The position numbers and the translations under genes are program-made. Below are positions 1-7,570 of a stretch of 64,000 nt of DNA, in pieces. The first letter of the stretch is position 1, and every line of letters starts with the position of its first letter. The stretch is taken from contig NZ_AQQU01000002.1 in NCBI RefSeq assembly GCF_002210105.1, positions 1 to 64,000 of the forward strand, written 5' to 3'. The DNA is from Oceanicola sp. 22II-s10i. GTDB taxonomy: Bacteria > Pseudomonadota > Alphaproteobacteria > Rhodobacterales > Rhodobacteraceae. Below the pieces are notes generated by a model. The model was not told the DNA's origin. It searched no databases and saw only the letters and a program-made list of their open reading frames with translations.

Positions 1-1198
1 GACCGATACGACGGATAACACCGACAATACGGACACGACCGATAACACGGATGGCACCGACCCGACCGATAGTGCGGAGCAAGGGTTCCTCGATCCGATC
101 ATCTCGGACGACGGCCTCCTCGGCGATCTGACCGGCAACGAAGGGCTGCTGGGGGACGTGACGGGCTCCGATGGTCTGCTTGGTGACCTGATCGGCAGCG
201 AAGGCGCACTCGGAGGGCTGGGCGAAGACCTTCTCGGGCAACCGCTTCTTGGCGACGGCGAGATTTCCGAGGAGATCGGCCTGATCGACGGCCTGGTCGC
301 CGATGGCGGCCTGCTGGGTGATCTGACCGGCAACAACGGTCTGCTCGGCGATGTCACCGGGTCCGAGGGCCTGCTGGGTGACCTGGTCGGCAACGATGGC
401 AGCCTCTCGGACGTGTCCGGCAGCGACGGGATCGTTGGCGATCTCACCGGAACCGGGGTTTTGGGGACTTCCGGCGGGAACGACGAGGGTGACGGCCTGC
501 TGGACGGGCTCCTCGGAGACGAGGGCCTCGTGGGTGGCCTCCTCGGCGGCGACGATGGCCTTCTCGGCGGGGTGCTCGGCGACGAGGGTCTCACCGGCGG
601 TCTGCTCGACGGCGGCCTGACCGACGGTCTCCTCGGAGACGAGGGCCTCGTGGGCGGTCTTCTCGGCGGCGGCGACGATGGCCTGCTCGGCGGGGTGCTC
701 GGCGACGAGGGTCTCACCGGCGGTCTGCTCGATGGCGGCCTGACTGACGGGCTCCTCGGAGACGAGGGCCTCGTGGGCGGTCTCCTCGGCGGCGGCGACG
801 ATGGCCTGCTTGGCGGGGTGCTCGGCGACGAGGGTCTCACCGGCGGTCTGCTCGACGGTGGCCTGACCGACGGTCTCCTCGGAGACGAGGGCCTCGTGGG
901 CGGCCTCCTCGGCGGCGGCGATGACGGTCTGCTCGGCGGGGTGCTCGGCGACGAGGGTCTCACCGGCGGTCTGCTCGACGGCGGCCTGACGGACGGGCTC
1001 CTCGGGGACGAGGGCCTGGTGGGCGGCCTCCTCGGCGGCGGCGGCGACGATGGCCTGCTTGGCGGGGTGCTCGGCGACGAGGGTCTCACCGGCGGTCTGC
1101 TCGACGGCGGCCTGACCGACGGGCTCCTCGGAGATGACGGCCTCGTGGGCGGTCTCCTCGGCGGTCTGGGCGACACCTCCGACAGCGAGTTCGGCTGA
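1..1198 (+). CDS. Gly/Leu/Asp-rich tandem-repeat protein, C-terminal part (cut by left edge)
   Basis: The frame is open from the left edge to a TGA at 1196-1198, so the start lies outside the window; the ATG at 158 is only an internal methionine. The visible part begins with a Thr/Asp-rich linker (TDTTDNTD type) and passes into irregular GLLGDLTGN-like units. It then enters five near-identical repeats of about 41 residues from base 506, plus a partial sixth. The composition is almost only Gly, Leu, Asp, Val, Thr and Glu, with no Cys and very few positive charges. That gives a highly acidic, low-complexity protein such as is found in surface or extracellular repeat proteins. No catalytic domain, sorting motif or clear secretion signal is visible at the C-terminus (ends SDSEFG). 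The function is unknown and a surface or matrix role is only a guess. A stem-loop follows the stop. Confidence 0.75.
   Translation, partial: TDTTDNTDNTDTTDNTDGTDPTDSAEQGFLDPIISDDGLLGDLTGNEGLLGDVTGSDGLLGDLIGSEGALGGLGEDLLGQPLLGDGEISEEIGLIDGLVADGGLLGDLTGNNGLLGDVTGSEGLLGDLVGNDGSLSDVSGSDGIVGDLTGTGVLGTSGGNDEGDGLLDGLLGDEGLVGGLLGGDDGLLGGVLGDEGLTGGLLDGGLTDGLLGDEGLVGGLLGGGDDGLLGGVLGDEGLTGGLLDGGLTDGLLGDEGLVGGLLGGGDDGLLGGVLGDEGLTGGLLDGGLTDGLLGDEGLVGGLLGGGDDGLLGGVLGDEGLTGGLLDGGLTDGLLGDEGLVGGLLGGGGDDGLLGGVLGDEGLTGGLLDGGLTDGLLGDDGLVGGLLGGLGDTSDSEFG
506..1186 (+). repeat. Tandem coding repeat, about 123 bp, five full copies plus a partial copy
   Basis: Units begin at 506, 626, 749, 872, 995 and 1121, each opening with GGG/GGT CTC CTC GG. 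Unit lengths are 120, 123, 123, 123 and 126 bases. The differences come from gain or loss of one GGC codon in the run GGG(G)DD. Copies differ by only a few synonymous changes, which points to recent duplication or gene conversion. Each unit encodes about 41 residues of the pattern GLLGDEGLVGGLL / DDGLLGGVLGDEGL / TGGLLDGGLTD. Confidence 0.9.
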
Positions 1199-1219
1199 CC
1201 TGGCAGGGTTCGGTCGAAA

Positions 1220-1257
1220 GTGGTCTGCTCTCTGACCCCCCAGCGAGGGCAGACCAC
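1220..1257 (+). terminator. Stem-loop after the repeat gene
   Basis: Arms GTGGTCTGC (1220-1228) and GCAGACCAC (1249-1257) are perfectly complementary over 9 bp with a 20-base loop. The hairpin lies 22 bases after the stop of the repeat protein. There is no strong T-run, so its use as a terminator is inferred. Confidence 0.5.
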
Positions 1258-1307
1258 GACAAAAGTCACGCGGGGCGCTCAGCCTTGCCAGTCAGAGGTG
1301 GAACATC

Positions 1308-1682
1308 ATGAGTGACATTCATTTCACGTTGCCTGACCGTCATGATGCTGGCCCAGGCGTCCCGCGTGGCCGGATGTCCGCGGCAAATGTCACTCCCGCC
1401 GGAAGCGCTGCTCGGGCCAGGCGGGCCTACCGGGTCGCCGCCGCGCTTGAGCCCAAGACATGTTCCGGTCCCGACAGTTTGGTCGACCTGATGTCCCTTC
1501 ACCTCTCGCTGCCGAAACTCCAGGTGAAGCTCGCACTGTCGAGACCGGAAGCCGCGTCGGGATCGGAGCCGGCCAGTGACGAAGGGGAAGCACCACTTGT
1601 CTCTTCCGACTGGTGGATCCTGCCCTCCGCGATGGTCGGGACGACCATCTGGGTGCTGCTGATGGTCAGCCTGTTCTCTTGA
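1308..1682 (+). CDS. Small tail-anchored hypothetical protein
   Basis: A 124-residue protein of unknown family. The ATG at 1308 is preceded by a GAGGTGG ribosome-binding site at good distance. The first 95 residues are polar and Ala/Arg/Pro-rich. The last 25 (starting SSDWWILPSAMVG) form a single hydrophobic segment ending only two residues before the stop, as in a tail-anchored inner-membrane protein. It sits 38 bases before the receiver-domain gene on the same strand and may be co-transcribed with it. Open frames on the opposite strand cover the same bases but have no good start signals. The function cannot be told from sequence. Confidence 0.5.
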   Translation: MSDIHFTLPDRHDAGPGVPRGRMSAANVTPAGSAARARRAYRVAAALEPKTCSGPDSLVDLMSLHLSLPKLQVKLALSRPEAASGSEPASDEGEAPLVSSDWWILPSAMVGTTIWVLLMVSLFS

Positions 1683-1719
1683 GGCGCAACGCGACTTCGG
1701 CTGGTGTGAAGGACCTGAC

Positions 1720-2706
1720 GTGAACAACCCCAGATCTCGCGAAGGCGGCATGCGATTGCTCGCCGTGGATGACAGCCCGATAGCGCTGGAAATGCTGCCT
1801 AAACTCTTCCCGCGACCGGAATTCGCCTTCGTGGGCGTCGCCCGGTCCGGACCTGAGGCGCTCGACATTCTGTCGGCGCCCGGCGCGGCTTTCGATTGCA
1901 TGCTGCTCGACATCGAGATGCCCGGAATGGACGGGATCGAACTTTGTCGACGCATCCGTGCCTTGCCGGGACATCGACATACCCCGATCATCATGCTCAC
2001 CGCACGTGACGACGGTGATACGATCGAGCGCGCCTTCGTGGCCGGTGCGAACGATCACCTCGTGAAGCAAAACCGGGTAAGTGAATACATCGGCCGCGTG
2101 AAGGTTGCCGGGAGGCTTCTGGCCGAAGAGAACCGCTTCCATGTCGAACGACGCCAGACCGCTGGCGAAATTGATGGGGATGGCAACGGGGTTCCGGGCC
2201 GCCATCCGTTTCACATCTCCGATGATCTCACCATCGACGGGGTGGATCGCCTGATCCTTCCGTTCTCGTTCGGGAACTATCTTACCCAACTGGGCCGCGA
2301 AGACTTGTACCGCTGCAAGATGTTCGCGGTGCGTATCGAGGATGTCACGGTGCACTACCGGTCCACGACAACCGCCGAGTTCTGTTCGATACTTGCCACG
2401 ATTGCAGAGGGCATTGCCAAAGTCGCGGAGTCGCGCCGTCTCCTGATGGCCTACTCTGGTGACGGGAACTTTCTTTGCGTGGTGCGAGATTCGAAAGTGC
2501 CCGATCCAGAGGCATTCGAAGCCCTTATGGCAAGACATCTGCGCGCCGCGGCAAGGCGGAGCAGATTGGACAGGCTTGTCGGTGTCCGGGTCACTGTCGG
2601 TGCCCAGACACCGCCTTGTGCCCATCGGAACCAGCGGGTTCGGCGGTCCCTGGAACGTGCGCTGGCCCGCCTCGAGGCAAGGCAGCGACAGAAGCTGTTT
2701 TCCTGA
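1720..2706 (+). CDS. Response regulator: receiver domain plus degenerate GGDEF-like C-terminal domain
   Basis: A 328-residue protein. Residues 12-135 form a CheY-like receiver with the acidic pair D17/D18, phospho-acceptor D64 (LLDIEMPGMDG), T94 and K116, all the residues needed for phosphorylation. Residues about 175-320 look like the fold of a diguanylate cyclase: a central MAYSGDGNFLCVV sits where RxGGDEFxxxL would be, followed by a VRVTVGAQ strand. The GGDEF signature is lost (SGDGNF, 246-251), so cyclase activity is unlikely and a binding or partner role is more plausible. The GTG at 1720 is preferred because GAAGGA lies about 8 bases upstream; the ATG at 1750 is an alternative. The hybrid kinase at 5130-7520 is a possible partner. 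The receiver assignment is firm, the C-terminal assignment is inference. Confidence 0.75.
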   Translation: MNNPRSREGGMRLLAVDDSPIALEMLPKLFPRPEFAFVGVARSGPEALDILSAPGAAFDCMLLDIEMPGMDGIELCRRIRALPGHRHTPIIMLTARDDGDTIERAFVAGANDHLVKQNRVSEYIGRVKVAGRLLAEENRFHVERRQTAGEIDGDGNGVPGRHPFHISDDLTIDGVDRLILPFSFGNYLTQLGREDLYRCKMFAVRIEDVTVHYRSTTTAEFCSILATIAEGIAKVAESRRLLMAYSGDGNFLCVVRDSKVPDPEAFEALMARHLRAAARRSRLDRLVGVRVTVGAQTPPCAHRNQRVRRSLERALARLEARQRQKLFS

Positions 2707-2861
2707 CGACCGGACCTCGTGCCTCGGCCACATCGGGCTCGTTCTCGGGTTCCGCGACATCGCACCCCAATTCGGAGATCGCCTCGGATGCGACAGGTCA
2801 GCCATCCGATGGCTGATCGCCAAACAGTCCGCGGCCCCCCTCAGTTTGCCGGTTAAAAACG

Positions 2862-3194
2862 TTAGCCCAAGGGCGCCGAGCCGAGATTGGTAACGCTGCC
2901 AACCGCGCAGGTTTCATGGCCAGTTGCCATCCGGATCGAGAGCGCGGTCCCGGAACCTTCGGCGGCACAGACAGGTCCATCCTCGACCGTGGCCGAGACC
3001 CGGACAGTGAAGCCAGCGACCTGTCCGAACATCGCCTTTCTCGGTTCTTCAGCCCTGGAGGCGCCGTTCTCGTCGATAAGGACCCTGATGCCCACGACCA
3101 CCGCGCCGGCCCCATTGCGCATCCGGAACACGACCGAATGCCATTCCGGGGAGTCGACGCCGGCCCATCGGGGGAGGGGAGGCAGGTAGGCCAC
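2862..3194 (-). CDS. Hypothetical protein, probably a truncated gene fragment
   Basis: A 110-residue minus-strand frame with a GTG start (GTG GCC TAC) and stop TAA at 2862. The frame also stays open upstream of the GTG for at least 15 codons, to the junction with the transposase remnant, so the true N-terminus may have been removed by the insertion. The sequence contains WAGVDSPEWHSVVFRMRNG and a pair of cysteines (VCAAEG ... HETCAVG) with normal amino-acid use. I recognise no family. The overlapping plus-strand frame (2887-3189) is a less convincing alternative. Confidence 0.3.
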   Translation of the reverse strand: MAYLPPLPRWAGVDSPEWHSVVFRMRNGAGAVVVGIRVLIDENGASRAEEPRKAMFGQVAGFTVRVSATVEDGPVCAAEGSGTALSIRMATGHETCAVGSVTNLGSAPLG

Positions 3195-3228
3195 TTCCTC
3201 GGCCGGACAGGACGAGAGGCAGCGATCT

Positions 3229-3476
3229 CTGTGCCGCCAGCCCGTTGAATATCCGGGCGGAGACCCCCATCTCGCTCCAACGCTTCCAGCGGCTGTAGAG
3301 TATCTTGGTTGGGTCGCATTCCTTCGGCGCGATTCATGACCGCGGCGAATTGAGATTGGTAGAGATTATCCCGTTCACAGCGCTGCGATCATCAGCCTGG
3401 GGGCGGCCATGGCACCTGGAAGGAACGGTCCGGGCAATGGCAAGTGATCGGCCGTCAACCTGAAGAGACTGCTCAT
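3229..3476 (-). pseudogene. IS5-family transposase, N-terminal remnant with frameshifts
   Basis: Three pieces in three minus-strand frames follow the order of an IS5/IS427-type transposase. From ATG 3476-3474, MSSLFRLTADHLPLPGPFLP matches the usual MxxLFWLTDxQMxxLxPFFP start. HGRPQADDRSAVNGIIS then matches the SHGRPRVDDRRVLSGIIF block. Finally YSRWKRWSEMGVSARIFNG matches the YNRWKRWxxMGVFARM block. Everything after GLAAQ, including the whole DDE catalytic part, is missing. The element is dead. No inverted terminal repeat or target duplication could be found by eye. Confidence 0.75.
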
Positions 3477-3633
3477 CGCGCCCGCCCATGGTTAGAGAGC
3501 GAGAAGCGCGCTGCCATTGGTGGTGGTGACGCAAGTCGTATAGCGGTTCCTGAGCCTGGCGAGTTTCCATGGAACCAAAGTCGTCCGGCGCCGTTTAAGT
3601 AGGGAATGGATCCGGAGAAAAGCTAGAGCTCTG

Positions 3634-5133
3634 ATGAGTAGATACGACGACAACCGCGCGACGACGGGCATACGTGGTCTTGATGATGTCCTGCGCGGGG
3701 GACTTACACCAAACCGCCTTTACCTTGTGGAAGGCACGCCCGGCTCGGGAAAAACCACACTAGGACTGCAGTTCCTTCTGGCCGGAATTGCCGAGGGGCA
3801 GAGCGGTCTGTACGTGACCCTGTCGGAAACAGAGAACGAACTCCGCGCGGTTGCCGCGTCGCACGGGTGGTCGCTGGACGGGCTCGAGATCTTCGAGATG
3901 GCTGACGAAGGGGACTTCGGGTTCGACCAGGAACAGTCACTTCTGCATTCCAGCGACGTGGAGCTGGGCGAGACCGTGCGCGGCATTCTCGAGCGCGTGG
4001 AACAGATCGACCCGCGTCTCATCATCCTGGACAGCCTGTCCGAACTTCGCCTTCTGTCGCAGAGCCCTCTGCGCTACCGCCGGCAGATCATGTCGCTGAA
4101 GCATCACTTCGCCAGACGGAACTGCACCGTGCTGATGCTGGACGACCGCACCGCCGATCCGGGGGATCTGCAGCTGCATTCACTGGCACACGGGGTGATC
4201 AGTCTCGAACAGCTGGCGAGCGAATTCGGTTCGGAACGGCGGCGCCTGCGGATCGTGAAGATGCGCGGTCTCAAGTACGACGGCGGCTATCACGATTTCT
4301 CCATCGAGCGGGGCGGTTTGCAGGTCTACCCGCGTCTGGTCGCGGCAGATCACCACGAGAACTTTTCCAGCGTCCCCATCTCCACGGGGCTGCCGGGGCT
4401 CGACGCCCTGCTGGGCGATGGACTTGTTCCCGGCACAAATTGTCTGCTGTCCGGTCCGGCCGGAGTCGGCAAGACCACGACAGCGGTCAGATGCATGCTG
4501 TCGGCGCTCCAGCGTGGCGAAAGTGCAGCGTATTTTCTTTTCGATGAACGCCTGGCGACCTTGATGCAGCGCTGCAAATCGCTTGGCATGGACCTGACGC
4601 CCTATGTCGAGAACGGTCAGCTGACAATCCGGCAGATCGACCCGGCAGAATTGTCCCCCGGCCAATTCGCGAGCGCGGTCCGCTCGAGCGTTGAGGAACA
4701 TGGCGCGAAAGTCGTCGCGATCGACAGCCTGAACGCCTATCTGCATGCCATGCCGAGCGATACCTACCTGATGCTGCAGATGCACGAGCTGCTGAGCTAT
4801 CTCGCGCAGCGCGGCATCGTGTCCTTCCTGATCGTGGGTCATCACGGGATTGCCGGAGACCTCCGCGTGGATATCGACATCAGTTATCTGGCCGACACGG
4901 TCATGCTGCTGCGTTACTTCGAGGCGGAAGGCCATCTGCGCAAGTCTATTGCGGTCATCAAGACCCGGACTTCGGATCATGAGCGGTCGATCCGGGAATT
5001 CAGGATCGACAAGTCCGGAATGAGCATCGGGGAGCCGATCACGGACTTCAGCGGTATCCTGACCGGCAGCCCGGTGTACGGCCGCCGCAATGACGACCTG
5101 ATGAACCTCCGATCGGACGAGGACGATACGTGA
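3634..5133 (+). CDS. KaiC-like double-domain RecA-superfamily ATPase
   Basis: A 499-residue protein with two KaiC/RecA ATPase halves. The first has Walker A GTPGSGKT at 34-41 and a Walker B-like LIILDSLSE near 129-137. The second has Walker A GPAGVGKT at 274-281 and VVAIDSLNA near 360-368. The length and the IREFRIDKSG ... ILTGSPVYG tail match cyanobacterial KaiC. Relative to KaiC, the acidic pair before the first ATP site reads S-E (64-65) and before the second D-E (304-305). The C-terminal phosphorylation pair Ser-Thr appears as Ser417-Tyr418. No kaiA or kaiB lies in the window. The stop overlaps the start of the next gene (GTGA), so KaiC-like protein and hybrid kinase are made together and probably act in one signalling path. 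The ATG at 3634 has GGAGAA about 18 bases upstream. Confidence 0.88.
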   Translation: MSRYDDNRATTGIRGLDDVLRGGLTPNRLYLVEGTPGSGKTTLGLQFLLAGIAEGQSGLYVTLSETENELRAVAASHGWSLDGLEIFEMADEGDFGFDQEQSLLHSSDVELGETVRGILERVEQIDPRLIILDSLSELRLLSQSPLRYRRQIMSLKHHFARRNCTVLMLDDRTADPGDLQLHSLAHGVISLEQLASEFGSERRRLRIVKMRGLKYDGGYHDFSIERGGLQVYPRLVAADHHENFSSVPISTGLPGLDALLGDGLVPGTNCLLSGPAGVGKTTTAVRCMLSALQRGESAAYFLFDERLATLMQRCKSLGMDLTPYVENGQLTIRQIDPAELSPGQFASAVRSSVEEHGAKVVAIDSLNAYLHAMPSDTYLMLQMHELLSYLAQRGIVSFLIVGHHGIAGDLRVDIDISYLADTVMLLRYFEAEGHLRKSIAVIKTRTSDHERSIREFRIDKSGMSIGEPITDFSGILTGSPVYGRRNDDLMNLRSDEDDT

Positions 5134-7520
5134 ATCTCGTGGTTGCACCTGCTTCAAGTGCCGAAACGGAGCCGGGCAGTCCGGCGGTTGCTATTTTCGC
5201 GCCTCACGGGCGGGATGCGCAGGTTGCGTCGCAACTGTTTTCCGAACAGGGCATTTCTTCGTCCGTCGCGCGCGACCTCGGCAGCCTCCTTGCACTGATG
5301 GCGACCGATCTCGGCGCGGTGCTGCTGACCGAGGAAGCGCTGGACAGTCATAGCGTCGACCGCGTGCACGGTGCGCTGGCCGATCAGCCGGCATGGTCCG
5401 ATCTGCCCTTCATCGTTCTGGCGATCGGCAGCGAGCGGACAAGGTCGGACACCGCGCGGAAACGTATCGACGCACTGGGCAACGTCGTTCTGCTGACCCG
5501 CCCGATGCATGCCGAGGAACTGCTGAGGGCCGTCAAGTCCGCGCTCAAGGCGCGGCGGCGGCAGTTCGAGGCGCGCGACCGGATGGAGCAGCTCCAGCGG
5601 CGCGAAGAACAGCTTCGCGAGAGCGAGGCCAAGTTCCATACCATCGCGAATTCCGTGGATCAGATGATCTGGTCGACCCGGCCCGACGGGTTTCACGACT
5701 ACTTCAATGCGCGCTGGTATGAATACACCGGCGTCCCCGAGGGGTCGACGGACGGAGAGGAATGGAACGGTATGTTCCATCCAGAGGATCAGGACCGCGC
5801 ATGGTCGGTCTGGCGGCAGTCGCTGACCACGGGCGAACCCTACGAGATCGAATATCGGCTCCGGCACCGGTCGGGCGAATACCGCTGGGTGCTCGGCCGG
5901 GCCAAGGCGGTTCGCGACGCCGCCGGGAATATCGTCCGCTGGTATGGCTCCTGCACCGACATTCATGACGAGGTCACGGCGCGAGAGGCCGCGGTCGACG
6001 ACCTGACCCGGCAGCGCGACCAGGCATGGAACCTCAGCCTGGACCTGATGACGGTCATGTCGCGCACCGGCACGCTGGACCTGCTGAACCAGTCATGGAG
6101 CGGCCTTCTGGGCTGGAACGTGGACGAGCTGCGGGGCAAGCGGTTCGCGCGGCTGGTGCATCCGGAAGACCTGCCGACGGCCAAGGCCGCGTTCCGGCAC
6201 GTTCTGGAAACGCCGGTCACCGAACCGGTGGAGTTTCGGCTCCGGCATAGTGACGGCAGCTACCGCTGGTTCGCGTGGACGGCCTCGGGCCACGAGGATC
6301 GCATCTTCGCCACCGGCCGGGACGTGACCGAACGGCGCGAACAGGACGCCGCGCTGCAAAATGCCGAAGCGGCGCTCAGGCAGAGCCAGAAGCTGGAGAT
6401 GATCGGCCAGTTGACCGGCGGCGTGGCACATGACTTCAACAACCTGCTGGCCGCGATCCGCTCCAGCCTCGAGCTTGCCCGGCGGCGCCTTTCGCCGGGG
6501 ACGGACGTGTCCCGTTACCTGAACAACGCCATCGCCGCGACGGATCGCGGCGCGGGGCTGACCCAGCGGATGCTGGCCTTTGCCCGCAAGCAGGATCTGC
6601 ATCTGGACGCGGTGAAGGTTCAGCACCTGCTTCCCGATCTGCGCGACCTGCTGCAACGCTCGCTCGGACCGCAGATCGACCTGATCTTCGATATCCCCGA
6701 TGATCTGCCGGGTGTGCTTGTGGATGCCAACCAGCTCGAAATGGCGATCCTCAACCTGTCGGTGAACGGCCGTGACGCGATGGACGGGACCGGTCGTCTG
6801 ACGTTCTCCGCCCGTCCCGTGGCGGAGCCCGGCAGTTCGGACCTGAAGTCGGGGGAGTACGTTCTGGTTTCGATTGCCGATACCGGCTGCGGTATGGACG
6901 CCGCCACCCTTGAGCGTGCCTTCGAACCCTTCTTCACGACCAAGGGCGTGGGCAAGGGCACCGGCCTCGGGCTGTCCATGGTGCATGGCCTTGCCGCGCA
7001 GTCCGGAGGCGCATTTCGCATGGAAAGCGCGCCGGGGCGTGGCACGACGGCCTATCTCTACCTTCCCGTGAACCTGGCCGCGGACACCCAGCCCGCGGTC
7101 GAGACGACGCAGCCCGCACTGGCGCCGAAGGCCGTCAGCGACCGCAAGCTGACGATCCTGACCGTCGACGACGACCTGCTCGTGTCCATGGGCACCGTCG
7201 GGATGCTGGAAGACATGGGCTACGAGGTGCTGGAGGCGAGTTCCGGCGCTCAGGCGCTGGAACTTTTCTCGGGACGACCTGATGTCGATCTGGTCATCAC
7301 CGACCAGGCGATGCCCAAGATGACCGGCGTGGAACTGGCCAAGGCGCTGCGGCAGATGAAACCGGGCCTGCCCGTTATTCTGGCAACCGGGTACGCGGAA
7401 CTTCCTGAAGGGGCCTCGGGCGAGGTGACGGCGAAACTGGACAAGCCGTTCGCCGAAAGCGGCCTCAAGGCAGTCATCGACTCGGTCATGGACGGAGCGA
7501 TGACCAAATCCTCCGGGTAA
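5130..7520 (+). CDS. Hybrid sensor histidine kinase / response regulator
   Basis: A 796-residue soluble kinase without membrane segments. Order of parts: pseudo-receiver (about 18-140, with TEE where the phospho-Asp should be), short coiled coil (140-167), PAS with PAC (168-285), second PAS (300-403), dimerisation/phosphoacceptor helix with H434 (GGVAHDFNNLL), HATPase with N547, DTGCGMD at 584-590 and GTGLGLS at 610-616, then a complete C-terminal receiver with D680-D682, D725 and K772. The start is GTG at 5130, overlapping the KaiC-like stop by four bases. This is the HDFNN type common in alphaproteobacteria. It probably senses a cytoplasmic signal or the state of the KaiC-like partner. The output regulator is unknown; the receiver protein at 1720 is a candidate. 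Confidence 0.93.
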   Translation: MNLVVAPASSAETEPGSPAVAIFAPHGRDAQVASQLFSEQGISSSVARDLGSLLALMATDLGAVLLTEEALDSHSVDRVHGALADQPAWSDLPFIVLAIGSERTRSDTARKRIDALGNVVLLTRPMHAEELLRAVKSALKARRRQFEARDRMEQLQRREEQLRESEAKFHTIANSVDQMIWSTRPDGFHDYFNARWYEYTGVPEGSTDGEEWNGMFHPEDQDRAWSVWRQSLTTGEPYEIEYRLRHRSGEYRWVLGRAKAVRDAAGNIVRWYGSCTDIHDEVTAREAAVDDLTRQRDQAWNLSLDLMTVMSRTGTLDLLNQSWSGLLGWNVDELRGKRFARLVHPEDLPTAKAAFRHVLETPVTEPVEFRLRHSDGSYRWFAWTASGHEDRIFATGRDVTERREQDAALQNAEAALRQSQKLEMIGQLTGGVAHDFNNLLAAIRSSLELARRRLSPGTDVSRYLNNAIAATDRGAGLTQRMLAFARKQDLHLDAVKVQHLLPDLRDLLQRSLGPQIDLIFDIPDDLPGVLVDANQLEMAILNLSVNGRDAMDGTGRLTFSARPVAEPGSSDLKSGEYVLVSIADTGCGMDAATLERAFEPFFTTKGVGKGTGLGLSMVHGLAAQSGGAFRMESAPGRGTTAYLYLPVNLAADTQPAVETTQPALAPKAVSDRKLTILTVDDDLLVSMGTVGMLEDMGYEVLEASSGAQALELFSGRPDVDLVITDQAMPKMTGVELAKALRQMKPGLPVILATGYAELPEGASGEVTAKLDKPFAESGLKAVIDSVMDGAMTKSSG

Positions 7521-7528
7521 ACGAAGAT

Positions 7529-7562
7529 GGCCGGTCGCGGGGCAGGTGTCCCCGTGCCGGCC
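7529..7562. terminator. Bidirectional stem-loop between convergent genes
   Basis: GGCCGG (7529-7534) pairs with CCGGCC (7557-7562), and an inner CGCGGGG/CCCCG pairing closes a 7-base loop. It lies between the hybrid kinase stop and the convergent PhnM-like gene, so it could end both transcripts. Confidence 0.55.
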
Positions 7563-7570
7563 CTAGCGCC

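Larger units (their letters stand above)
2707..3633. other. Decayed intergenic region with IS remnant
   Basis: A 927-base stretch without an intact recognised gene. From left to right it holds a short inverted repeat (TCAGCCAT at 2798-2805 / ATGGCTGA at 2809-2816), a minus-strand open frame of unknown family (2862-3194), a frameshifted IS5-type transposase N-terminus (3229-3476, minus), and about 150 bases leading to the KaiC-like gene. The mixture suggests a past insertion site that has since eroded. Confidence 0.6.

Noticed and set aside
506-1186. Regular repeats could be a CRISPR array or minisatellite
   Set aside because: The units are contiguous, without spacers, keep the reading frame with codon-size length changes, and encode a regular peptide.
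2798-2816. Stem-loop TCAGCCAT / ATGGCTGA as terminator of the receiver gene
   Set aside because: Stem of 8 bp without a T-run and about 90 bases from the stop; could be chance, so mentioned only in the region entry.
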